From the NCBI GenBank assembly GCA_027620815.1, contig JAQCDH010000004.1, positions 1 through 27,871 on the forward strand: a stretch of 27,871 nucleotides of DNA, in the 5' to 3' direction. Of the stretch, positions 8,251-14,815 are shown piece by piece. Position 1 is the first letter of the stretch; the number at the start of each line of letters is the position of its first letter. The position numbers and the translations under genes are program-made. Origin of the DNA: Bacillota bacterium. GTDB taxonomy: Bacteria; Bacillota_I; Bacilli_A; Acholeplasmatales; Acholeplasmataceae. The notes beneath the pieces are model-generated. The model saw only the letters and a program-made list of their open reading frames with translations. It was not told the DNA's origin and ran no database searches.

Positions 8251-8736
8251 TTATCGTAATTGTTTAAAAAACGTTTGAAGTAATACTTTACTTTCACTTT
8301 CCATAATACCACCACATACGTCAATTTGGTGATTAAAAGGGATATCGAGTAATTGAAGTTTAGAGTGAATGGCTCCTGCTTTAGGATCGCTTGCACCATA
8401 ATAAAGATGTTTAATTCGGCTTTGAATAAGTGCACCTGCACACATTGGACATGGTTCTAAAGTGACATATAAACTGCATCCCTCTAATCTCCAATCCCCA
8501 AGGATTTCGGCTGCTTTTAAAAGTGCTAAAAATTCTGCGTGTCCTTCAAGTTTTTTTTGAGTATGTCTTAAGTTGTGTGCACGGGCAATGATCTGATCAT
8601 CTTTAACAACAACAGCACCAACAGGCACTTCCCCTAAGTCAAATGCTTTAGAGGCTTCTTTAAAAGCCTCTTTCATAAACTTAAGATGCGTCGTCTTTTC
8701 CTGGCACTTCGTGGTATTGTCTTGCTCTTGGTTCAT
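8251..8736 (-). CDS. tadA: tRNA-specific adenosine deaminase TadA
   Basis: A cytidine-deaminase-fold zinc enzyme that converts A34 to inosine in tRNA-Arg(ACG). The zinc and catalytic motifs are present: HAE at 66-68 and PCPMC at 95-99, with GEVPVGAVVV at 35-44 and the family segment LYYGASDPKAGA. At 161 residues it has the normal length. The start is uncertain. This ATG overlaps tdk by 56 nt and has GGAG 12 nt upstream, inside tdk codons. The next ATG (8676), 4 nt after the tdk stop, has no visible ribosome binding site and would remove several family-typical N-terminal residues. The SRP RNA starts at the base after its stop codon. Confidence 0.93.
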   Translation of the reverse strand: MNQEQDNTTKCQEKTTHLKFMKEAFKEASKAFDLGEVPVGAVVVKDDQIIARAHNLRHTQKKLEGHAEFLALLKAAEILGDWRLEGCSLYVTLEPCPMCAGALIQSRIKHLYYGASDPKAGAIHSKLQLLDIPFNHQIDVCGGIMESESKVLLQTFFKQLR

Positions 8737-9274
8737 AAGATTCTAATGCTCCTACTAGAATGGTATCATCGTTATAATTCGCTGGATTGCCGTTAATGAT
8801 ACGTTGTGTTCGTGTTGCAGGTAGTCCACTTTTCACACAAATGGCAGTAAGTTTTGTTACAAATTCTGCTCTAGCGAGGAGTTCTGGCATTGGTCCAAAA
8901 GGCTCTCCTCTAAAATCTCTATCTAGCCCACCAACAATGACACGCAACCCTTGATCAGCAAGTGTTTCAGCGATATCTACAATCCCTTGATCAAAAAATT
9001 GAGCTTCATCAATGACCACAGCATGCGTCTCTTTTTTAACATAACGTAAGATTTCATTTGAAGCAGACACAACAATCGATGGTTTTTTACTTAAATTATG
9101 AGAGACAATTTCTGGTTTTGTCGAGTAACGTTTATCGATGGCCGGTTTAAAAACAAGCACGTTTTGTTTTGCAAATTCTAATCTTTTAATACGGCGGATG
9201 AGTTCTTCTGTTTTACCTGCAAACATGGGTCCGCAAACCACTTCAATAAATCCGTTTTTATATGTGTGATACAT
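8681..9274 (-). CDS. tdk: Thymidine kinase, type II
   Basis: A 197-residue TK1-like kinase that salvages thymidine to dTMP with ATP. The P-loop GPMFAGKT is at 15-22, the Walker-B/catalytic VIDEAQFFD at 87-95, and the lasso region with ATRTQR at 153-158 and GALESYEPR at 175-183. I chose the ATG at 9274 because AAGGGG lies 6 nt upstream; a longer reading would run into the bL31 terminator. The zinc site is degenerate. Of the usual two CxxC pairs only Cys146 remains, and the other positions are Ser149, Ala184 and Tyr187. Each matches a small nucleotide change and the flanking sequence is well conserved, so the enzyme may be intact but zinc-free or destabilised. Confidence 0.94.
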   Translation of the reverse strand: MYHTYKNGFIEVVCGPMFAGKTEELIRRIKRLEFAKQNVLVFKPAIDKRYSTKPEIVSHNLSKKPSIVVSASNEILRYVKKETHAVVIDEAQFFDQGIVDIAETLADQGLRVIVGGLDRDFRGEPFGPMPELLARAEFVTKLTAICVKSGLPATRTQRIINGNPANYNDDTILVGALESYEPRARQYHEVPGKDDAS

Positions 9275-9295
9275 AAGATTCCCCTTTTTTGATAA

Positions 9296-9318
9296 TAAAA
9301 AACGTGAGAAACTCACGC
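9296..9318 (-). terminator. Intrinsic terminator of rpmE2
   Basis: On the minus strand GCGTGAG, loop TTT, CTCACGT, then a run of six T. It lies 10 nt after the bL31 stop and 22 nt before the tdk start. Because there is hardly any room for a promoter behind it, the tdk string may depend on readthrough. Confidence 0.85.
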
Positions 9319-9328
9319 TTTTATTGTA

Positions 9329-9652
9329 TTAATCTTCTTGTGTTTCTGCTTCAGCAGTTGCTTCTTCTTTTACTTCTTCAACTTCAGGTGTTTCTACTGA
9401 GTGTTGACCACGTTGGTAACGTTTATTGAAACGATCGACACGTCCTGCAGCTTGAATAAATTTTTGTTGGCCTGTATAAAATGGATGTGTATCTGAACTC
9501 ACTTCCACTTTAATCACTGGATATTCTTTTCCATCACCTTCATAAACAACAGTATCTTTTGTTGAAATGGTAGATTCAATTAAGTATTGTCTGTTTGTTT
9601 GAGAGTCTTGGAATACGACTAAACGTGTTTTTGGTTGTACATCTTTTCTCAT
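9329..9652 (-). CDS. rpmE2: Ribosomal protein bL31, type B, with acidic tail
   Basis: A 107-residue bL31. The family core is plain: MRKDVQPK at the N terminus, GKEYPVIKVEVSSDTHPFYTGQQKF in the middle and GRVDRFNKRYQ at about 70-80. There is no CxxC zinc pair, so this is the zinc-independent type. After about residue 82 comes a roughly 25-residue tail rich in Glu, Thr and Ala (EVEEVKEEATAEAETQED), longer than in ordinary bL31. It is a single-gene unit with its own promoter (9705-9733), an AAGGAG site 7 nt before the ATG, and a terminator right after. Confidence 0.96.
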   Translation of the reverse strand: MRKDVQPKTRLVVFQDSQTNRQYLIESTISTKDTVVYEGDGKEYPVIKVEVSSDTHPFYTGQQKFIQAAGRVDRFNKRYQRGQHSVETPEVEEVKEEATAEAETQED

Positions 9653-9669
9653 GCTTTTCTCCTTCCGCC

Positions 9670-9685
9670 ATGATGATTACATCAT
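9670..9685 (-). repeat. Short hairpin in the rpmE2 leader
   Basis: ATGATG-TAAT-CATCAT forms a perfect 6-bp stem with a 4-nt loop in the roughly 46-nt untranslated leader, just upstream of the AAGGAG site. It could be a feedback element for the ribosomal protein, or be accidental. Confidence 0.4.
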
Positions 9686-9704
9686 AGTAAGTTACGCAAA
9701 CGTT

Positions 9705-9733
9705 ATTATATCAAATAATATCTTAAGTATCAA
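9705..9733 (-). promoter_or_regulatory. Promoter of rpmE2
   Basis: On the minus strand TTGATA (9733-9728), a 17-bp spacer and TATAAT (9710-9705), with TGA before it (extended -10). It begins just after the stop codon of the Gx-family gene. Confidence 0.85.
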
Positions 9734-9737
9734 GTTA

Positions 9738-10247
9738 TTACACGCGAACTTGTGTAAATTTTTTTAAGACGTCTAAAAACTTGACGGTAATTAATCCTGT
9801 TACGATTCCTGCAGGAATCGATATGGCAAGCATAATCGGTAAATATCCAAGTACTGCAACCGATCCAATCACAAAGATACCTGCAAAGATTTGACCAAAC
9901 GTATGAAAGAGTGACCCTATTATAGAAATACCTGGAATACCAAAGAACTTGAGTTTATAAATGAGTGCCATGGCGATACTTGCAAAGATGCCTCCTGATA
10001 AACTCATATAAAAAATTGGGCTTAAAAGTCTACCTGTAAGTAGTGATACAATCACAACCCGCATGACAACAAGTAAAATACTATCTTTAGGATTATATAA
10101 GACTAAAACAACAAGGGTCACAATGTTAGCAAGTCCAATTTTAGCACCTGGAACAGGAATCACATTAATCCACGATTCTAAGACGTTTAAAACAGTTGCT
10201 ACAGCAAGTAAGTTTGAATATAAGGTGAGTTTTTTAACGTTACTCAT
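9738..10247 (-). CDS. Gx-transporter / heptaprenyl-diphosphate-synthase-I-like membrane protein (EetB-like)
   Basis: A 169-residue, very hydrophobic protein with about five membrane segments. The N-terminal segment ends in VIPVPGAKIGLANIVTLV, and a GRLLSPIFYMSLSGG block follows. Both are typical of the family annotated as Gx transporter or heptaprenyl diphosphate synthase component I, which is related in fold to ECF substrate-binding subunits. It overlaps the NusG-domain-II gene by 4 nt (ATGA), and that gene overlaps the apbE-like gene in the same way, so the three are translationally coupled. In Listeria and Enterococcus a comparable pair (EetA/EetB) belongs to the flavin-based extracellular electron-transfer locus. 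The family call is firm; the function here is inferred. Confidence 0.82.
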   Translation of the reverse strand: MSNVKKLTLYSNLLAVATVLNVLESWINVIPVPGAKIGLANIVTLVVLVLYNPKDSILLVVMRVVIVSLLTGRLLSPIFYMSLSGGIFASIAMALIYKLKFFGIPGISIIGSLFHTFGQIFAGIFVIGSVAVLGYLPIMLAISIPAGIVTGLITVKFLDVLKKFTQVRV

Positions 10248-10711
10248 AAAACAAAGTCTTCTTCGGCATTTTTAAATTCGACACGCACGCTATTGGGTAA
10301 ACAAATGAGTGCACCACTAGTAATTTCACCTTGTTTTGAACACACGTTATAAGGGGATTGTTCTTCATTAATTTGAACCGATTGTTTTTCAAAGTCATAG
10401 GTAATGACGACTTCTTGTCTGATGCCGTCAACTTCATAATCGCCAAGTAAGGTAATGGTGTTATTTGAAAGATCGACATAAGGATATCTTGTGTTTGTTT
10501 CTGTTTCTTGGTAGTAGTGGATGGCGATTTGTTCTGATACAAAATCAATGGTTGCAATCGCTTCTTTATTTGACCCATAGTAAATACTTGCAGATGTTGC
10601 GGTACCATTTGATAATGTTAACGTTAAAATCAACCAGGTAAATAATACAAAGATGACGATACCGAGTCCTAAAAAAAGATCTCGTTTTGTTTTTAATGAT
10701 AAATTACTCAT
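10244..10711 (-). CDS. NusG-domain-II membrane-anchored protein (EetA-like)
   Basis: A 155-residue protein with one N-terminal membrane anchor (about 11-33) and an extracytoplasmic domain. The C-terminal signature, Cys124 in NVCSKQG followed by ICLPN at 136-140, is typical of the stand-alone NusG domain II family (not the transcription factor NusG). The two cysteines (124 and 137) lie outside the cell if the topology is N-in. It sits between the apbE-like and Gx-like genes with ATGA overlaps on both sides. Such proteins co-occur with ApbE and Gx proteins in Firmicutes redox loci; the molecular role is not established from this sequence. Confidence 0.82.
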   Translation of the reverse strand: MSNLSLKTKRDLFLGLGIVIFVLFTWLILTLTLSNGTATSASIYYGSNKEAIATIDFVSEQIAIHYYQETETNTRYPYVDLSNNTITLLGDYEVDGIRQEVVITYDFEKQSVQINEEQSPYNVCSKQGEITSGALICLPNSVRVEFKNAEEDFVL

Positions 10712-11958
10712 GATAAGAGATCCTCAAAATAAACATCTGTAATAAAGGTATCAATGGTGTTATCTGAGTTGTAGCGAATGACTTGAATGTTTAACGATGC
10801 TTGATGGGTTTCCATGAAAGCATCAAAAACATTTGTGGGCATCACAAATAATGCTGTCGATAACGCATCTAATAATCCAGCATCATCCCCAATGATGGTC
10901 AGTGCGGCATAGTCGTGGGTTGGGTTGAGTGTAAAAGGAGAAATCAGATGATGATATCTTAACCCTTGATACATGGTGTATTGTTCAAAGTTACCTGAAG
11001 TTGCAAGTGACTGATTTTTAATATGGATGATACCATATGGTTCTTTAAAAAAAGGTAGTGATGTGATGGGATCTGTTAAAGAAGTGATATACACTTCGTT
11101 TTGAGTGGGTCTATTGATATTTTGACCAACACTAATGGTTGAAGATCCTGCGGAAATAGAAAAATAAGTAATATCCTCTTCAATTAGGTAGTCTTTTGCT
11201 AGTTCAGTTGCATATCCTTTAGAAAAAGCACCAACATCAAGTTCGATATCTGATCCTTTGATTGTAATAAAATATGTATCGTTGTCTGATTCTAATATAA
11301 TTTCATTGTCTTCAATCTTCATAGCATTGATGGTGGATTGTGTTTGATTGAAGGCTTCTGTTGAAACTTCGAAATCATAGATGAGTTGGTTTTTTTGAAA
11401 TGTTAATAAGTTTTCTTCATCTTGAACTTGAATGGTTGTTTCATCAGTGGATACGACTTCATAACTTTGATAAATCGGGTTATTTTCATAGGTTCTCACA
11501 TAAATTGAATTGCCTACGGTGAGATCATTTGGTGTATTTAAAATAAGATTTTTCCAAGTTTTGACCGGTTTACCAAGACCAATATTAAAGTACCCTTCTG
11601 TAAGGGTTTGAAGTCTTAATGCTTCTTCTAATAATAGATACAATGCTTGATCTATTTCAAGTTTGGTGTCTTTTTGTTGATTAATTGAATAGATATTTTC
11701 TAAGTAAATAGAATCCTGATTAAGACCTTGATAATTATTGGTGAGGGCATCATAGGTTTCATAAATATCATTTAAAGCTTGAAAATGTATGTCAGCTACT
11801 TCTTCAGTGCCGTATAAAGAGATCGTAATTGAGGTATACATATAGTCATAAAATGTGATGGAATGAATCTCTTCGTTACTTGTACACGCAGAAAAAATGA
11901 TCGCTGTTGCGAGCACGGTTAATACAAATAGGATTTTTTTAATGAAGATTGTCGCCAT
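10708..11958 (-). CDS. apbE: ApbE-family FAD:protein FMN transferase, lipoprotein
   Basis: A 416-residue ApbE-like protein. Residues 1-25 form a lipoprotein signal with lipobox FSAC and lipidated Cys25, so it acts outside the membrane. Enzymes of this family move FMN from FAD onto Ser/Thr of exported redox proteins. Family blocks: LDVGAFSKGYATE (240-252), SISAGSSTISVG (267-278), SGNFEQY (321-327), YHHLISPFTLNP (335-346) and the metal-site helix LLDALSTALFVM (362-373). Oddities: the usual HIIDPxTG reads HLISPFTL, with Ser340 for Asp and Leu344 for Gly, and the segment between Trp135 and the LDVG motif is about 50 residues longer than usual. It has an extended -10 very close upstream. No FMN-acceptor gene is in the window. 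Confidence 0.88.
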   Translation of the reverse strand: MATIFIKKILFVLTVLATAIIFSACTSNEEIHSITFYDYMYTSITISLYGTEEVADIHFQALNDIYETYDALTNNYQGLNQDSIYLENIYSINQQKDTKLEIDQALYLLLEEALRLQTLTEGYFNIGLGKPVKTWKNLILNTPNDLTVGNSIYVRTYENNPIYQSYEVVSTDETTIQVQDEENLLTFQKNQLIYDFEVSTEAFNQTQSTINAMKIEDNEIILESDNDTYFITIKGSDIELDVGAFSKGYATELAKDYLIEEDITYFSISAGSSTISVGQNINRPTQNEVYITSLTDPITSLPFFKEPYGIIHIKNQSLATSGNFEQYTMYQGLRYHHLISPFTLNPTHDYAALTIIGDDAGLLDALSTALFVMPTNVFDAFMETHQASLNIQVIRYNSDNTIDTFITDVYFEDLLS

Positions 11959-11973
11959 GTTTCACCCACTTTA

Positions 11974-11982
11974 ATTATATCA
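11974..11982 (-). promoter_or_regulatory. Extended -10 promoter of the apbE unit
   Basis: TGATATAAT on the minus strand (11982-11974). No good -35 hexamer is visible 16-18 bp upstream. The predicted start near 11967 leaves only about 9 nt before the apbE ATG, with a weak GTGGGTG as ribosome binding site. The 120 bp further upstream, up to the glyA terminator, hold no other feature that I can see. Confidence 0.65.
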
Positions 11983-12106
11983 TATTAGGGTCGACATGTT
12001 GGTGAACAAATCAAAGATGTTAGCTTAGTTTTGTTTATGAAGTAATTATCTTTATTGGATGTTGGTTCTTATATGTTGAAATGGATATGTCCTTCTATTA
12101 AGCTCG

Positions 12107-12141
12107 ATAAAAAACACTGTAGACAAATAATTTACAGTGTT
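12107..12141 (-). terminator. Intrinsic terminator of glyA
   Basis: On the minus strand a 9-bp stem, AACACTGTA with TACAGTGTT, with an 11-nt loop and followed by six T. It lies about 45 nt after the glyA stop. Confidence 0.82.
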
Positions 12142-12184
12142 TTTGTCACGGTTTATGAGCTTTTAAAAAGTAAAAATTCTTTAT

Positions 12185-13411
12185 TTATTTTAACGGGAAT
12201 TGGCTCGTGAAAAGACTAATTTCTTTTCTCAGTTTTTCTAATACAACATCGTTTTTATGATTTTTTAATGCTTCGTCAATCCAAGAACTAATTTGTTCCA
12301 TATCTTTTTCAATCATGCCACGTGTTGTAACGGCTGGTGATCCAATACGAATACCGCTTCCATATTTTGGTTTTTGAGTGTCGAATGGAATCGTATTTTT
12401 ATTGGTTGTAATATAAATGGAATCAAGTGTTTTTTGCGCATCAAGTCCTGTGATTTGATGTTTTTGAAACACGTCAATGACAAGTAAATGGTTATCTGTA
12501 TCACCACTAATCACACGGTATCCAAGTTTTTTAAATGCTTGGACAAATGCCTTCGCGTTGTTTAGAACTTGTTGCTGGTAATCTTTAAATGCTGGCTGTT
12601 GAGCCTCTAAGAAAGCAATTGCTTTCCCTGCAATCACATGCATGAGAGGGCCACCTTGCATACCGGGAAACACTGCTTTGTCTACTTTTTTAGCAATTTC
12701 TTCTATATTTGTCATAATGATACCGCCACGAGGACCGCGTAACGTTTTATGAGTTGTTGAGGTTACTACATGTGCATAAGGAAGTGGCGATGGATGTAAG
12801 TTTGTAGCAACGAGTCCAGAGATGTGTGCAATATCAGCGTGCAAGTATGAGCCTACTTCATCTGCGATTTCTCTAAATTTCTTAAAATCAATTGTTCTCG
12901 AATAAGACGAGTATCCAGTAATAATTAATTGGGGTCTTACGATTTTAGCAATCTTTAGAATGTCTTCATAGTCTAGCGTTTCAGTTTTAGGGTCTAGTGA
13001 ATAATGAAAGCCTTGATACACTTTACCTGAAAAGTTAAGTGGATACCCATGAGTTAAGTGGCCACCTTCATTTAAAGATAATGATAATATTTTGTCACCA
13101 GGTTTTAATAGCGCTTGAAAAACAGCTGCATTGGCTTGAGATCCCGAGTGAGGTTGAACGTTTGCAAAAGAAGCTTGAAAAAGTGTTTTTAAACGTTCAA
13201 TCGCTTCTTCTTCAATTTTATCTACGACTTCACAACCACCATAATAGCGGTTGCCTGGATAACCTTCAGCATATTTGTTTGTTAGAATAGAGCCTTGTGC
13301 TTCCATCACTGCATCAGATGTATAATTTTCAGATGCAATAAGTTCTATGTGTTTTTTTTGACGTTCAAATTCTTCTTGAATTATATTAAAAATTACGTGA
13401 TCTTTATTCAT
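12185..13411 (-). CDS. glyA: Serine hydroxymethyltransferase
   Basis: A 408-residue PLP enzyme interconverting serine plus tetrahydrofolate with glycine plus methylene-tetrahydrofolate. It feeds the folate pool also handled by folD and fhs at 14816-17259. The family blocks are ELIASENYTS near the N terminus, YAEGYPGNRYYGGCE, and HADIAHISGLVA. The PLP lysine lies in TSTTHKTLRGPRGG at about residue 222. I set the start at the ATG at 13411, preceded by GAGGA at a good distance; the frame is open further upstream only through a TTG. It is a single-gene unit between an extended -10 promoter and a terminator. Confidence 0.97.
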   Translation of the reverse strand: MNKDHVIFNIIQEEFERQKKHIELIASENYTSDAVMEAQGSILTNKYAEGYPGNRYYGGCEVVDKIEEEAIERLKTLFQASFANVQPHSGSQANAAVFQALLKPGDKILSLSLNEGGHLTHGYPLNFSGKVYQGFHYSLDPKTETLDYEDILKIAKIVRPQLIITGYSSYSRTIDFKKFREIADEVGSYLHADIAHISGLVATNLHPSPLPYAHVVTSTTHKTLRGPRGGIIMTNIEEIAKKVDKAVFPGMQGGPLMHVIAGKAIAFLEAQQPAFKDYQQQVLNNAKAFVQAFKKLGYRVISGDTDNHLLVIDVFQKHQITGLDAQKTLDSIYITTNKNTIPFDTQKPKYGSGIRIGSPAVTTRGMIEKDMEQISSWIDEALKNHKNDVVLEKLRKEISLFTSQFPLK

Positions 13412-13437
13412 GTTTTTTCCTCGCAATCATTGTACTT

Positions 13438-13446
13438 ATTATATCA
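13438..13446 (-). promoter_or_regulatory. Extended -10 promoter of glyA
   Basis: TGATATAAT on the minus strand (13446-13438), with no convincing -35. The predicted start near 13431 gives a leader of about 20 nt holding the GAGGA ribosome binding site. Confidence 0.7.
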
Positions 13447-13515
13447 TTTGATAATATAAATATATGTGTATAAGTTTTCTATTTATAGTTGTGTTGGTTT
13501 TTAATACATTTCATT

Positions 13516-13540
13516 AAAATAAAAACCACATGCATGGTTT
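13516..13540 (-). terminator. Intrinsic terminator of the prs-yebC string
   Basis: On the minus strand AAACCA, loop TGCATG, TGGTTT, followed by TTATTTT. It begins 3 nt after the yebC stop. The stem is only 6 bp, so efficiency may be moderate. Confidence 0.68.
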
Positions 13541-13543
13541 CAT

Positions 13544-14263
13544 TCATTCATTGACGTTGTGATAAACATCTTGAACATCATCAAGTTGGTCAAGAAGATT
13601 GAGTAGTTTTTCTACATTTTGTTTAGCGTCCTCTGATGAAAGTGTCACATCATTGGTTGACATCCAAAGAATCGTATCTGTGATGTATTCGATATTTTCT
13701 TTGCTTTCATCTAGAGCTTGTTTAATTGTTGAATAATCTGATGCATCCCCGTATATGGAGATTCCATCTTCCTCGACGTCAACATGTTTAATATTTAAAT
13801 CTTTTTCGATTGCAATTTCTAATATGTCATCTTCAGACATGTCTTTAATCGTAAAAAGTGCTTGGTGTTCAAATTGGAAAACGACACTTCCATTTATTCC
13901 TAGTTTTCCACCAGTTTTAGTAAAGCAGTTTCTAACTTCAGCGATGGTTCTGTTGACATTGTCAGTGAGACATTCAACGATAAACATACTTCCTTCTGGT
14001 CCAAATCCTTCGTAGCGCATTGATAAATAGTTTTCATCTGTACCTCCTTTAGCTTTATCAATTGCGCGTTTGATGACATCAGATGGAATTTGATCACGTT
14101 TTGCACGATCGATGATTTGTTTTAGTGAGATGTTAACGTCAGGATCTGGTATGCCTGATTTGGCTGCCATAAGAAGTTCTTTTCCATAGCGAGCGTATAA
14201 TTTTGATTTTACAGCAGCTGTTTTAACCATGGCTGCTTTTCTAACTTCAAATGCGCGTCCCAT
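13544..14263 (-). CDS. yebC: YebC/PmpR-family protein
   Basis: A 240-residue protein of the YebC/TACO1 family, long annotated as a transcriptional regulator and more recently linked to relief of ribosome stalling during translation. The start MGRAFEVRKAAMVKT, the RYGKELLMAAKSGIPDPD block, RAIDKAKGG and YEGFGPEGSMFIVECLTDNVNRT are all family signatures. The MGR start resembles the second Firmicutes subtype more than the MAGHSKW subtype. I set the start at 14263, where AAAGGA precedes the ATG by about 8 nt, 13 nt after the ppa stop. It is the last gene of the prs string. Confidence 0.93.
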   Translation of the reverse strand: MGRAFEVRKAAMVKTAAVKSKLYARYGKELLMAAKSGIPDPDVNISLKQIIDRAKRDQIPSDVIKRAIDKAKGGTDENYLSMRYEGFGPEGSMFIVECLTDNVNRTIAEVRNCFTKTGGKLGINGSVVFQFEHQALFTIKDMSEDDILEIAIEKDLNIKHVDVEEDGISIYGDASDYSTIKQALDESKENIEYITDTILWMSTNDVTLSSEDAKQNVEKLLNLLDQLDDVQDVYHNVNE

Positions 14264-14276
14264 AGTTGTTTTCCTT

Positions 14277-14807
14277 TTATTTATTAAATGTTTGTTGATA
14301 CGTCTTAATCGATTTTGAAATGATCTTTTTAGCTGCATCAGGACCATCGATATCTAAAACGTATGTGGTTTTTCCTTCTAATGCTTTATATACTTCGAAA
14401 AAATGACCCATTTCTGAAATAACATGTTGAGGGAGTTCGTGGACATTTTTATATTGTGAGAGTGATGGATCACCTTGAGCAATCGCAATGATTTTTTCAT
14501 CATTTTCATCTGAATCTCTCATTTTAATAACTCCAATTGGCGTGCAGTTCACTAAACTCAGCGGTTCAATATCTTCTTGACATAAAACAAGCACATCAAG
14601 TGGGTCACCATCTTCAGCGAGTGTTCTTGGTATAAATCCGTAGTTTGCTGGATAATGGGTAGATGTAAACAATACACGGTCTAATATAATCATGCCTGTT
14701 TCTTTATCTAACTCATACTTCTTTTTTGATCCTTTTGAAATTTCGATGCATGCAACAAACTGTTCTGGTTGAATGCGTTCATCACTAATGTCGTGCCAAA
14801 TATTCAT
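14277..14807 (-). CDS. ppa: Inorganic pyrophosphatase, family I
   Basis: A 176-residue soluble pyrophosphatase that hydrolyses PPi and so pulls biosynthetic reactions forward. The metal-binding signature EDGDPLD is at about 65-71, preceded by YPANYGFIPRTL; further Asp residues lie in IAQGDPSLSQYKNVHEL and in the tail. Two in-frame ATGs exist. I favour 14807 because GAGGT lies about 6 nt upstream, whereas the ATG at 14819, which overlaps the folD stop, has no ribosome binding site. It lies between folD and yebC. Confidence 0.95.
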   Translation of the reverse strand: MNIWHDISDERIQPEQFVACIEISKGSKKKYELDKETGMIILDRVLFTSTHYPANYGFIPRTLAEDGDPLDVLVLCQEDIEPLSLVNCTPIGVIKMRDSDENDEKIIAIAQGDPSLSQYKNVHELPQHVISEMGHFFEVYKALEGKTTYVLDIDGPDAAKKIISKSIKTYQQTFNK

Positions 14808-14815
14808 TTTTGACC

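Noticed and set aside
9275..9316. Longer N-terminus of thymidine kinase
   Set aside because: It would be translated through the bL31 terminator hairpin; the ATG at 9274 has a proper ribosome binding site and fits the family start.
14264..14347. Longer N-terminus of YebC overlapping ppa
   Set aside because: The family starts with MGR at 14263, which has its own ribosome binding site; the extra residues look like out-of-frame ppa sequence.
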